Source: Streptomyces sannanensis (lineage in GTDB: Bacteria > Actinomycetota > Actinomycetes > Streptomycetales > Streptomycetaceae). From it: DNA of 64,000 bases. A program made the position numbers and the translations under genes. Location: NCBI RefSeq assembly GCF_039536205.1, contig NZ_BAAAYL010000001.1, positions 4,526,001 through 4,590,000 on the forward strand, written 5' to 3'. This document shows, one piece after another, positions 25,892-34,030 of the stretch. Positions within the stretch are counted from its first letter, which is position 1; every line of letters starts with the position of its first letter. The notes under the pieces are model-generated. The model was given only the letters and a program-made list of their open reading frames with translations, was not told the DNA's origin and ran no database searches.

Positions 25892-26175
25892 CGCCCTCCG
25901 TGGTTGCCGGTCTCCGTCCGGGTCGGCCCGTGTGTCCGTCCTCAGGCGCCGGACGGGCTGGGTGGTTGCTGCGAGTCGCTGACGCGCGCCACGTCCAGGC
26001 CGGGTGACGCCCTCCGTCCAGGTCGGCCGGTGTGTCCGTCCTCAGGCGCCGGACGGGCTGGGTGGTTGCTGCGAGTCGCTGACGCGCGCCACGTCCAGGC
26101 CGGGTGACGCCCTCCGTCCAGGTCGGCCCGTGTGTCCGTCCTCAGGCGCCGGACGGGCTGGGTGGTTGCTGTCGG
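25852..26175. repeat. Tandem repeat array, 100-bp period
   Basis: GTGTGTCCGTC starts at 25852, 25930, 26030 and 26130. The last three are spaced exactly 100 bp, and the 25930 and 26030 units are nearly identical. Each unit carries GTCCTCAGGCGCCGGACGGG, the palindromic Streptomyces dispersed element. The array fills the place where dasABC should be. Confidence 0.92.
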
Positions 26176-26282
26176 TTGCCGGTGGCCGTTCCGGGGATAC
26201 CGTCCGGGCCGGGCATGCTGTGTTTTCCGGGGGACACCCCCCGGACCCCCGTATGCCGCGCGTTCTCGTGGACAGATTGATC

Positions 26283-26373
26283 GACCGGCACGTTCGCGCG
26301 TCACACATCACGTTCTACGGCCCGGACGGCACCCCTCGCACGGCCCCCTTCACACGCCACCGGTTGTGGGCAG
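26283..26373 (-). repeat. Dispersed 90-bp element, inverted copy
   Basis: Reverse complement of the tails at 3338-3427 and 29441-29530. The best-conserved part reads GTGATGTGTGACGCGCGAAC. It lies upstream of dasD. Confidence 0.88.
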
Positions 26374-26447
26374 TCGTTCCGCACGCCGGGTGTGAGCACT
26401 CGCAGGAGCGACCTCATTCTCGCGGTTATCCATCCAAGGAGTTCTTG

Positions 26448-27914
26448 ATGGCACAGGGCACTGACACTCTGACTCGTGATGCGCTCGCCGTACTCCAGCC
26501 CGGCTTTGTGGGCACCAGTGCCCCCGGCTGGCTGCTGCGCCGCATCGGTGAAGGCCTCGCCTCCGTAGGCCTGTTCGGCCGCAACATCGCCTCCCCCGAG
26601 CAGCTCGCCGCACTCACCGCACAGCTGCGCGCCGAGCGTGACGACATCGTCGTCGCCATCGACGAGGAGGGCGGCGATGTCACCCGCCTCGAAGTGCGCA
26701 CAGGCTCCTCCTTCCCCGGCAACCTTGCTCTTGGCGCCGTCGACGACCCGGACCTCACCCGCGCCGTTGCGCGGGAGTTGGGCCGACGCCTGGCCGAGTG
26801 CGGCGTCAACCTCAACTGGGCGCCCTCCGCCGACGTCAACTCCGACCCCGGCAACCCCGTTATCGGCGTACGCTCCTTCGGTGCCGACCCGCACCTGGCG
26901 GCCCGTCACACCGCCGCGTACGTCGAGGGACTTCAGGCCGCCGGAGTCGCCGCCTGCACCAAGCACTTCCCCGGCCACGGCGACACGGCCGTCGACTCGC
27001 ACCACGCCCTGCCGCGCATCGACGCGGACACCGATACCCTGCACGCCCGCGAACTGGTGCCGTTTCGCGCCGCCTTCGCCGCCGGGACCCGGGCCGTGAT
27101 GAGCGCCCACATCCTGCTGCCCGCGCTCGACCCCACCCGTCCCGCCACGCTCAGCCGCCGCATCCTCACCGGACTGCTGCGCGAAGAGCTGGGCTACGAC
27201 GGGCTCATCGTCACCGACGGCATGGAAATGCAGGCGGTCGCCGCGACCTACGGCATCGAACGAGGCAGTGTCCTCGCCGTCGCGGCGGGCGCCGACGCGA
27301 TCTGCGTCGGCGGCGGACTCGCCGACGAGGAGACCGTGCTGCGGCTGCGCGACGCCCTGATCGCGGCGGTACGGGCCGGTGAACTGTCCGAGGAACGCCT
27401 GGCCGACGCGGCCGCCAGGGTCCGCGCCCTGGCGGCCTGGACCCGGTCGACCCCGGCTGTGTCCGTCCCGGCGGAGGGCATCGGCCTGACCGCGGCCCGC
27501 CGCGCGCTGCGCGTGACGAACGTGTACGAGTCGTTCGACGGGGCCCCCTACGTCGCCGCCTTCACCCCCGTCGCGAACTTCGCCGTGGGCGACGAGACGC
27601 CCTGGGGCGTCGCTGCGGAGCTGGCCCGGCTCCTGCCGGGGACGGAGGCCGGCACGTACGGCAGCGAGAACGGCTCCGCGGCCCGTGTGCTCGCCGACGC
27701 GGGGGACCGCAGGATCGTCGCCGTCGTGCGCGACGCCCACCGCCACGCCTGGATGACGGCTGCCCTGGACGCGCTGCTCGCCGCCCGGCCGGACACGGCC
27801 GTGGTCGAGATGGGCGTCCCCCAGGCGCCCCCGGCCGGCGCCCCGCACATCGCCACCCACGGCGCGGCCAGGGTCTGCGGCCGCGCGGCGGCGGAGGTCA
27901 TCGCAGGCTGCTGA
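26448..27914 (+). CDS. dasD: GH3 beta-N-acetylglucosaminidase (DasD/NagZ-like)
   Basis: 488 residues, glycoside hydrolase family 3 of the NagZ type: AIDEEGGDVTRL, the KHFPGHGDTAVDSHHALP loop with the His/Asp dyad, and a nucleophile Asp in IVTDGMEMQAV. It releases GlcNAc from chito-oligosaccharides or muropeptides. No signal peptide is visible, so it is cytoplasmic. ATG 26448 follows AAGGAG by 6 bases; the long upstream reading runs through repeats and is rejected. In S. coelicolor the equivalent follows dasABC; here it is orphaned behind a repeat array. No dre site was recognised in its own leader. Confidence 0.88.
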   Translation: MAQGTDTLTRDALAVLQPGFVGTSAPGWLLRRIGEGLASVGLFGRNIASPEQLAALTAQLRAERDDIVVAIDEEGGDVTRLEVRTGSSFPGNLALGAVDDPDLTRAVARELGRRLAECGVNLNWAPSADVNSDPGNPVIGVRSFGADPHLAARHTAAYVEGLQAAGVAACTKHFPGHGDTAVDSHHALPRIDADTDTLHARELVPFRAAFAAGTRAVMSAHILLPALDPTRPATLSRRILTGLLREELGYDGLIVTDGMEMQAVAATYGIERGSVLAVAAGADAICVGGGLADEETVLRLRDALIAAVRAGELSEERLADAAARVRALAAWTRSTPAVSVPAEGIGLTAARRALRVTNVYESFDGAPYVAAFTPVANFAVGDETPWGVAAELARLLPGTEAGTYGSENGSAARVLADAGDRRIVAVVRDAHRHAWMTAALDALLAARPDTAVVEMGVPQAPPAGAPHIATHGAARVCGRAAAEVIAGC

Positions 27915-27917
27915 GGC

Positions 27918-27946
27918 GGGGCCGGGGCCCACATGGCCCCCGCCCC
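27918..27946 (+). terminator. Probable terminator of dasD
   Basis: GGGGCC (27924-27929) pairs with GGCCCC (27935-27940). The stem extends outward by five more pairs after one C:C mismatch. Confidence 0.6.
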
Positions 27947-28014
27947 GGGCTTCGCCCCGGACCCATCGCGGGACGTGCTCGTAGCTTTCTCGGCTGGTTG
28001 ATCTGTGTCCGTCC

Positions 28015-28073
28015 TCGAACTCCCCCAGCTACCCCTGGGGGCACCGAAGGGTGCCCCCAGAGATGCCCCCAGG
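28015..28073. repeat. Composite CCCCCAG repeat (short form)
   Basis: GTCCTCGAACTCCCCCAGC left arm, hairpin core, GTGCCCCCAG units and GGACGGGCT right arm. Single-unit version of the modules at 3110-3427 and 29235-29530. Confidence 0.8.
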
Positions 28074-28098
28074 ACGGGCTGGAAAATCCAGCCCGTCC
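28072..28098 (-). terminator. Hairpin 3' of nagB, part of the dispersed repeat
   Basis: GGACGGGCTGGA pairs perfectly with TCCAGCCCGTCC across AAA. It is 44 bp beyond the nagB stop and may have been recruited as its terminator. Confidence 0.75.
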
Positions 28099-28141
28099 GG
28101 CGTTCGAGGGCAGCGCCCGAAAGGCGCGCCGCAGGCGCGAC

Positions 28142-28927
28142 CTACAGCCCCTGCCAGGCCGGCTTCGCCGCGTATGTGGCGCGGAAGTACTCCGCGAGCT
28201 TCAGCTTCGACGCGGCCGCCTCGTCGACGACGACCGTCGCGTGCGGATGCAGCTGCAGTGCCGAGGCCGGCACGAACGCCGAGACCGGGCCCTCCACGGA
28301 ATGCGCCACCGCATCGGCCTTGGCCTCGCCGGTGGCCAGCAGCACCAGGTGGCGGGCCTCCAGGATGGTTCCGATGCCCTGGGTGATGACGTGGTGCGGC
28401 ACCTGTTCGATGTCGTTGTCGAAGAAGCGCGCGTTGTCGACGCGGGTCTGCTCGGTCAGTGTCTTGATCCGGGTGCGGGAGGCGAGCGACGAGCAGGGTT
28501 CGTTGAAGCCGATGTGCCCGTCGGTGCCGATGCCGAGCAGCTGGAGGTCCACCCCGCCGGCCTCGGCCAGCGCACGGTCGTACGCCTCGCAGGCGGCCTG
28601 GACGTCCTCGGCGGTGCCGTCGGGGCCGAAGAACGAGTCCTCGGTCAGGCCGAGTGGTTCCACGACCTCGCGCAGGACGGTCGAGCGGTAGGACTCGGGG
28701 TGCCCGGCCGGCAGGCCGACGTACTCGTCGAGCTGGTATATACGCGCCCGCGACATGTCCACGGCACCGGAGCGGACCTTTGCCGACAGCGCCTCGTAGA
28801 CGGGCAGCGGGGTGGAGCCGGTGGCCACACCGAGCAGGGCGCCGGGCTTGCGGCACACGAGGGAGGCCATGGCCTCCGCGATGAGTTCGCCGCCTGCCCT
28901 GGCATCCGGGACGATGACAACTTCCAC
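28142..28927 (-). CDS. nagB: Glucosamine-6-phosphate deaminase
   Basis: 261 residues. Converts GlcN-6-P to fructose-6-P and ammonia, and so sets the level of the DasR effector. Motifs: GLATGSTPLP-type loop (LLGVATGSTPLPVYEAL), QLDEYVGLP with catalytic Asp, GIGTDGHIGFNEP with the catalytic Asp/His region, and ATGEAKADAV near the end. GTG 28927. A dre-like site lies 24-39 bp upstream of the start, so DasR repression is very likely. The position after dasD fits the ancestral das locus. Confidence 0.95.
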   Translation of the reverse strand: MEVVIVPDARAGGELIAEAMASLVCRKPGALLGVATGSTPLPVYEALSAKVRSGAVDMSRARIYQLDEYVGLPAGHPESYRSTVLREVVEPLGLTEDSFFGPDGTAEDVQAACEAYDRALAEAGGVDLQLLGIGTDGHIGFNEPCSSLASRTRIKTLTEQTRVDNARFFDNDIEQVPHHVITQGIGTILEARHLVLLATGEAKADAVAHSVEGPVSAFVPASALQLHPHATVVVDEAAASKLKLAEYFRATYAAKPAWQGL

Positions 28928-28950
28928 GCTGGGCCTGCCGTTCTGGAGGG

Positions 28951-28966
28951 AGTGGACTAGACCAAT
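28951..28966 (-). promoter_or_regulatory. dre site of nagB
   Basis: Reverse strand ATTGGTCTAGTCCACT, a close match to the DasR operator. It lies 24 bp from the nagB start, overlapping the expected promoter. Confidence 0.85.
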
Positions 28967-29052
28967 TTAGCAGAGTGACACCCTCTCGTCCCTGCGTCAA
29001 CCGGCTCGTTCCGCGAGCACCGAGGAGCGGATTCGGCAGGACATCGCGGAGA

Positions 29053-29120
29053 CTCTGCTGCTCAATTCGGCTGAGCAGCAGGGACCGGCTACGAGGGCAG
29101 CACCGACGACCTCGTAGCCG
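29053..29120. other. Two consecutive strong hairpins between nagB and the kinase region
   Basis: CTCTGCTGCTCA/TGAGCAGCAGGG (29053-29083) and CGGCTACGAGG/CCTCGTAGCCG (29086-29120) follow each other with two bases between. They are upstream of nagB and far from any other gene end, so termination is not an obvious role. They may be a mobile-element relic or a small structured RNA. Confidence 0.55.
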
Positions 29121-29234
29121 CAGGTCGCGGTCCGCGCGTCGGAACCACCCGGGAATTGCGCAGCAGAGTCCGCGGACCTGTCGATGCACGCCTGGACGTG
29201 CCGCGCGCGTCCAGCGACCGGGGGACGAACGCCT

Positions 29235-29530
29235 GCCCACAACCGGGCATCAGCCGAAGGGGGGCGCGCAGGGGGTGCTGTCCGGACCCGGGGCTGCTGC
29301 GCTCCGTGCACGTGGCCGGGGTCTCTGTCCTCGATCTCCCCCACCTACCTCCCCCACCTACCTCCCCCAGCTACCGCTGGGGGTGCCCCCAGGGGTGCCC
29401 CAGGACGGGCTTGTTGGGGTGCGGGCCGGTGGTCCGGTTGTGCCCGCAGCCGGCAGTCGAAGGGGGTCGCGCAGGGGGTGCTGGCCGGGCCGTAAAACGT
29501 GATGTGTGACGCGCGAACGTGCCGGTCGGC
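29235..29530. repeat. Composite intergenic repeat block (copy 2)
   Basis: Paralogue of 3110-3427 in the same order: GGGGGGCGCGCAGG segment, GTGCACGTG, GTCCTCGATC left arm, 13-bp CTACC units, hairpin core, GGACGGGCTTG right arm, and the 90-bp tail at 29441-29530 ending GCGAACGTGCCGGTC. Fewer 13-bp units than copy 1. Confidence 0.9.
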
Positions 29531-29587
29531 CTTACGGACTCCGAGTCCGCGCGGCGTAAATCATGCCCGGCCCGGACAGTAGCCCCG

Positions 29588-29850
29588 GAGCGGCACCCGG
29601 CACCCGGCGGCAGCCCCCGGTGCACCCGGCGCCAGGAGCGGCACCCGGCAACCGGCAGCAGCCCCCGGTACGCCCGGCAGGAGTCGCACCCGGCACCCGG
29701 CGCCAGGAGCGGCGCCCGGCACCCGGCAGCAGCCCCCGGTACGCGCGGCAGGAATCGCACCCGGCACCCGGCGGCAGCTCCACCAGCGCTTCCTGGGGGC
29801 ACCTCCCAGCGGTAGCTGGGGGAGTTCGAGGACGGAAACGCCGGTCAACC
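29588..29850. repeat. Minisatellite of CACCCGGCA-type units plus a reversed composite repeat
   Basis: 29588-29790 is built of imperfect units of about 70 bp combining GGCACCCGGC, GCAGCCCCCGGTACGC and CGCCAGGAGCGG. It runs into an inverted hairpin repeat (GGGGGCACC...GGTAGCTGGGGG-AGTTCGAGGAC, 29793-29838). No gene is seen from 29531 to 30204; the last 150 bp presumably hold the kinase promoter. Confidence 0.8.
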
Positions 29851-30204
29851 GAGACGGAGACCGGCAACACCGCATCGCGCAACGCAGCGCACCGCATCGT
29901 GCAGCGCACCGCAGCGCGAGCCACCCGCGGGCCGCGGCGCCGTGGCGGGACCCTCGGCCCGCCCGGCACCGCAGCCCGGAGCATCCGGCCTGCAGGTGTG
30001 CGGTCCTGCGGCCGTGCGAGGTCCCGGCGCAGTCAGGGCAGAGAGCGCCGGGCACCTCTTCCCGCCCTCTGTGCGGGGGAGGGCGGTGGCTTTACACATG
30101 CATTGTGGGCTGGACCAATCGGTCGTGTCCATGGGATGCCCGGCAAAGACTCTCTGGTATTCCGCCCCGCCGTCAAGCATCGGTCAAAAGGTACGCTCGC
30201 ACAC

Positions 30205-31680
30205 GTGCCCTCCATGAACGACCTCGTACGCCAGCACACCGCTCTCAGCGAAACCGACCTGGAGTGGCTCCATCTGCTGGTTTCGGAGTGGCAGCTGCTC
30301 TCCGACCTGTCCTTCGCGGACCTCGTCCTCTGGATCCCCACGCTCGACGGCTCGCGCTATGTCTCCGTCGCCCAGATGCGGCCGAACACCGGCCCCACCT
30401 CCTACCAGAACGACATGGTCGGCCACCTCGTGCCGCGCGGCCGTCGGCCGCTGCTCGACGCGGCGCTCGACGAGGGGCGGATAGTGCGCGAGGGCGATCC
30501 CGAGTGGCGCGAGGAGGTGCCGGTCCGGGTCGAGTCCATCCCTGTGCGCCGCGAAGGCCGCGTACTCGGTGTCATCGCCCGCAACACGAATCTGCTGACC
30601 GTCCGCACACCCTCCCGGCTGGAGCTGACGTACCTGCAGAGTGCCTCCGACCTGGCCCAGATGATCGCGGTCGGGGCGTTTCCGTTTCCCGGTCAGCAGG
30701 TCGACATGGATGCTTCGCCGCGCGTTGGCGACGGGCTGATCCGGCTCGACGCGGAGGGTACGGTCCAGTACGCCTCGCCGAACGCCCTCTCGGCCTACCA
30801 CCGGCTCGGTCTCGCCTCCGATCTCGTCGGACAGCACCTCGGGCAGATCACCGCGGAACTCGCGCCGTCCCGCGGGCCGGTCGACGAGGCGCTGGTCACG
30901 ATGGCCAGCGGTTACGCCCCGCGTGAGTTCGAGGTCGAGGGCAGCGGCGGGGTGATCCAGCTGCGCGCGATTCCGCTCAAGCCGAAGGGCACCCGCATCG
31001 GTTCGCTGGTGCTTCTCCGGGATGTCACCGAACTGCGCCGCCGGGAGCGGGAGTTGATCACCAAGGATGCGACCATCCGGGAGATTCACCACCGGGTGAA
31101 GAACAATCTCCAGACGGTCGCGGCGCTGCTGCGCCTCCAGGCCCGCCGGATGGACTCCGCGCCGGCCCGGGAGGCACTCAACGAAGCTGTGCGCCGCGTC
31201 GGTTCGATCGCGATCGTCCATGAGACGCTCTCCCAGAATCTGGACGAGCGGGTGGAGTTCGACGAGATCGCCGACCGGGTGCTGGCGATGGTCGCCGAGA
31301 TCGCGCCCGGCAAGGTCACCTGCCGGCGCAGCGGCCGCTTCGGCATCCTCGACGCGGAGGTGGCGACGCCCCTGTCGATGGTGCTCACCGAGGTGCTGCA
31401 GAACGCCCTGGAGCACGCCTTCGCGCCGGGGGAGCAGGGCACGGTGGACGTCTCGGCGGTGCGGGGCGGTTCGCGGTCCGATACCCGGCTGCTGATCACT
31501 GTGCAGGATGACGGCCGCGGACTTCCGGAGGGCTTCGATCCGCAGAGCACGGGCAACCTTGGCCTGCAGATCGTGAGGGCGCTGGTCGAGGGTGAGCTCG
31601 GGGGAGCCTTCGACATGGTGCCGGCCCCGGAGCGAGGCACCCGGGTGGTGCTCGACATCCCGGTGAGCGCGGCGAAATAG
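30205..31680 (+). CDS. Cytosolic histidine kinase, PdtaS-like
   Basis: 491 residues, no transmembrane segment. Order: GAF-like domain (about 20-170), PAS domain (about 180-280), HisKA_2 dimerisation/phosphoacceptor segment with His in EIHHRVKNNLQTVAALL (about 295), and an HATPase domain with QNALEHAF, DDGRGLP and GNLGLQIV. This layout matches mycobacterial PdtaS, which phosphorylates an ANTAR-domain antiterminator; none is adjacent here. GTG 30205 chosen for conserved length, with an ATG three codons on. It sits next to wblE, as in other streptomycetes. Confidence 0.85.
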   Translation: MPSMNDLVRQHTALSETDLEWLHLLVSEWQLLSDLSFADLVLWIPTLDGSRYVSVAQMRPNTGPTSYQNDMVGHLVPRGRRPLLDAALDEGRIVREGDPEWREEVPVRVESIPVRREGRVLGVIARNTNLLTVRTPSRLELTYLQSASDLAQMIAVGAFPFPGQQVDMDASPRVGDGLIRLDAEGTVQYASPNALSAYHRLGLASDLVGQHLGQITAELAPSRGPVDEALVTMASGYAPREFEVEGSGGVIQLRAIPLKPKGTRIGSLVLLRDVTELRRRERELITKDATIREIHHRVKNNLQTVAALLRLQARRMDSAPAREALNEAVRRVGSIAIVHETLSQNLDERVEFDEIADRVLAMVAEIAPGKVTCRRSGRFGILDAEVATPLSMVLTEVLQNALEHAFAPGEQGTVDVSAVRGGSRSDTRLLITVQDDGRGLPEGFDPQSTGNLGLQIVRALVEGELGGAFDMVPAPERGTRVVLDIPVSAAK

Positions 31681-31741
31681 CGGCGGAGCCGCGGCTCCGG
31701 CACACAGTAGGGGCAACAGAACGACAGCGCGGGAACAGCAG

Positions 31742-31776
31742 CGAGCCCCGGACCGTGATGCACGGCCCGGGGCTCG
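31742..31776 (+). terminator. Terminator of the PdtaS-like kinase gene
   Basis: CGAGCCCCGG pairs with CCGGGGCTCG, with an inner CCGTG/CACGG helix. 62 bp past the stop, between convergent genes. Confidence 0.85.
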
Positions 31777-31864
31777 AATGCTGTGGGGTACTGCTGCGCG
31801 CTGCGGCTCGGGGGCGGGTATTACGTACGCGGTGTACGCGCCGCCGGGCTCAGGCTCGGGGGCG

Positions 31865-32122
31865 TCAGGCGCTGGCGTTGCGCGCCCGGTTGCGAGCGGC
31901 GCGGCGCTTCATGGCGCGGCGCTCGTCCTCGCTGAGGCCACCCCAGACGCCGGAGTCCTGGCCGGACTCGAGCGCCCACTGCAGGCACTGCTCCATCACG
32001 GGGCAGCGGCGGCAGACGGCCTTGGCTTCCTCGATCTGCAGCAGCGCAGGACCGGTGTTGCCGATGGGGAAGAACAGCTCGGGGTCTTCCTCGCGGCAAA
32101 CGGCGTTGTGACGCCAGTCCAT
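31865..32122 (-). CDS. wblE: WhiB-like iron-sulphur regulator (WblE/WhiB1 type)
   Basis: 85 residues. The four [4Fe-4S] ligands are Cys9, Cys37, Cys40 and Cys46. The G[VI]WGG turn (DSGVWGGLS) and a basic C-terminal tail (RRAMKRRAARNRARN) for DNA binding follow. The closest type is WhiB1/WblE, an essential NO-sensitive regulator in mycobacteria. ATG 32122 has AGAGAGG upstream. A 314-bp leader without genes precedes it, typical of wbl genes. Confidence 0.93.
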   Translation of the reverse strand: MDWRHNAVCREEDPELFFPIGNTGPALLQIEEAKAVCRRCPVMEQCLQWALESGQDSGVWGGLSEDERRAMKRRAARNRARNASA

Positions 32123-32436
32123 GGCTGCTACCTCTCTTGGTGTTACGTGCAGGGTGCTTGTGAATGTGAACGCTTTCACGAATCCCCCCGCAAGGGAAGG
32201 GCCGACGCCCAGTCGCCTGGTGTGGTCCTGTGGATTGAGGGGGGTTTCGGGCTCTCAGGAGGCCATCTTGCGGGCCGCTCCGATCGCCATGTAGAGATTC
32301 GCAAACCTCGGCGGCGGACACAACCCCTTCCGGAAAGTTTTTTTTGATTCTTCGGTGTCGGGTAGGTCACAGCCGTACTTCTAGGGGGTGGACCGCCGCC
32401 TAAACGTTCGAGTGAAAGGAGTTTTGGCCTTTCTGG
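32123..32436 (-). other. Long leader/promoter region of wblE
   Basis: No coding signal. Contains GTGAACGCTTTCAC (32164-32177), a perfect dyad of GTGAA...TTCAC just upstream of the wblE start, and an A-rich run (eight A on the reverse strand near 32339-32346) rare in this genome. Probably regulatory; the regulator was not identified. Confidence 0.5.
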
Positions 32437-33405
32437 TCACACAATCACACGCAGTGCACGGCGAACGCCTGTGAACCTCACGCTGGTGCGCACCCCGAGA
32501 TGGTCGCCGTCCATCTGGAAGGGAAGCGGCACCTTCGAATGCAAGGTGAAATCGGTCAGATCATGGAATGACACTGCGTGTCGACCGTGCGGGCCGCGCT
32601 CAGGAGTGGACATCAGTAGCTGCGTCGCGTAACGAGCCACGGCCGCGGCAGAAAGCTTGCGCAGCCCGAGCACGTCCAGAGCCGTGTCGAATGACGCCGA
32701 GGGGGACGCGTACACCGGGCGATTGCCGAGGTAGGTCCAAGGGGCGGTGTTGCAGATTATCGAGAATGCGAGCTCGTGAATTGGTTCCCGGCCGGGACGC
32801 TCCAGTGTGATCGTGCCGTGCCGCCGGTTCGGCTCCTCCAGGAACTGACGCAGTGCCTGACGTACATAGAGGGCATGCGTCGACGTCTTGCCGCGTTCGC
32901 GCTGCTGCTCGACCCGGCCGACCACGCCGGCGTCGAAGCCGAGCCCCGCGCAGAAGGTGAACCAACGGGCCGGGACTCCCTCGTCCTCGGTGCCGGGTGC
33001 GCCGGCCGCGAGACCGAGCCCCACCGTGCGCTCCCGGCGCTCGCTCAGGGCGTCCAGGATCACGCTGGTCGCCTCCACCGGGTCGTTCGGCAGACCCAGG
33101 GCGCGGGCGAACACATTGGTCGAGCCGCCCGGTACGACCGCGAGGCGCGGCAGCCGGTCCGGGGCGGGGCCGTTGTGGAGGAGGCCGTTGACCACTTCAT
33201 TGACCGTGCCGTCGCCGCCGAGCGCGACGATCAGGTCGATGTCCTCGCTGTCCGCGGCGCGGCGGCCGAGGTCCCGGGCGTGCCCCCGGTACTCCGTGGT
33301 GACGGCCTCCAGCTTCATCTCGCTCGCGAGGGCGTGGATGAGCACGTCGCGCGTGCGCGCGCTGGTGGTGGTTGCCGCCGGGTTGACCACGAGGAGTGCA
33401 CGCAT
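32437..33405 (-). CDS. Diacylglycerol/lipid kinase family protein
   Basis: 322 residues. Glycine-rich nucleotide-binding motif GGDGTVNEVVNG (from residue 63), VVPGGSTNVFARALGLP and a C-terminal beta-sandwich (FQMDGDHLG) define the DagK/sphingosine-kinase-like family. Likely phosphorylates a membrane lipid such as diacylglycerol; the precise substrate is not shown. The ATG at 33405 conserves the MRALLVVNPAA start. It is upstream of wblE on the same strand but separated by 314 bp. Confidence 0.88.
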   Translation of the reverse strand: MRALLVVNPAATTTSARTRDVLIHALASEMKLEAVTTEYRGHARDLGRRAADSEDIDLIVALGGDGTVNEVVNGLLHNGPAPDRLPRLAVVPGGSTNVFARALGLPNDPVEATSVILDALSERRERTVGLGLAAGAPGTEDEGVPARWFTFCAGLGFDAGVVGRVEQQRERGKTSTHALYVRQALRQFLEEPNRRHGTITLERPGREPIHELAFSIICNTAPWTYLGNRPVYASPSASFDTALDVLGLRKLSAAAVARYATQLLMSTPERGPHGRHAVSFHDLTDFTLHSKVPLPFQMDGDHLGVRTSVRFTGVRRALRVIV

Positions 33406-33487
33406 GCGATGCAGCGTACCTACCGGGGGGTACCTGGCCCATACCCGGGCTCAGGCCCGGCCCGGCACCGGCGGCTACCCTTTCAGG

Positions 33488-33910
33488 GTGAGCAGCACTG
33501 AGCAGACCCCCGCCCCGCGTCCCGCCCGACTGACCGCCGCGGCGGCGTTCGTCGCACTGGAGGGCCTGGCCCTGGTGGCGGGTGGCGTGTACATGCTCGT
33601 CATGGGGGTCGTTGGCAGCCCCGAGAGCTCCCAGCAGGCGGAGACGGGCGGCCTGACGCTGATCGTCCTCGCGCTCCTGCCGTTGCTGGCGGCGCGCGGG
33701 CTGCTGCACCGCCGCCGCTGGAGCCGCGGGCCGGCCTTCGTCACACAGATCATGGCGCTGCCGGTCGCCTGGACTCTGCTCCGCTCGCAGGGCGGGTTCA
33801 TCCCGGCGGGGATCGCGCTGGCGGGGGTGGCCGTGACGGCACTGGTGATGCTGTTCCACCCGACGACGACCGATGCGCTTGGGCTCCGCCCGGGGGCGCG
33901 TGACGCGTAG
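33488..33910 (+). CDS. Small integral membrane protein, unknown function
   Basis: 140 residues with four hydrophobic helices (AAAAFVALEGLALVAGGVYM; LIVLALLPLLAARGLL; the FVTQIMALPVAWTLL segment; IALAGVAVTALVMLF). GTG 33488 follows CTTTCAGG. Divergent from the lipid kinase gene. Widely conserved in Streptomyces, no assigned function. Confidence 0.7.
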   Translation: MSSTEQTPAPRPARLTAAAAFVALEGLALVAGGVYMLVMGVVGSPESSQQAETGGLTLIVLALLPLLAARGLLHRRRWSRGPAFVTQIMALPVAWTLLRSQGGFIPAGIALAGVAVTALVMLFHPTTTDALGLRPGARDA

Positions 33911-33931
33911 CGCGCCTGCGGCGCGCAAGGA

Positions 33932-33977
33932 CCGGGGTTGCCGCCCCCGTCGAGTGTGCGGAGAGCGGCAACCCCGG
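33932..33977. terminator. Bidirectional terminator
   Basis: CCGGGGTTGCCGC pairs perfectly with GCGGCAACCCCGG across 20 bases, between the convergent membrane-protein gene and sigH. Confidence 0.85.
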
Positions 33978-34030
33978 GCCCGGAACAGCACCCCCCGGGC
34001 GCAGCGGACGCAGGTTCGGCCGGTGGGCCG

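Noticed and set aside
26004..26447. Upstream extension of dasD through the 100-bp repeats
   Set aside because: Consists of translated repeat (VRPQAPDGLGG); the real start at 26448 has an ideal ribosome site.
29152..29180. GGGAAT near 29152 considered as a sigma-R promoter
   Set aside because: The element 18 bases downstream is GACC, not GTT, and no gene starts nearby.
29563..30204. Long N-terminal extension of the PdtaS-like kinase
   Set aside because: Translated minisatellite with Pro/Ala/Arg bias; kinase homology begins at about 30205.
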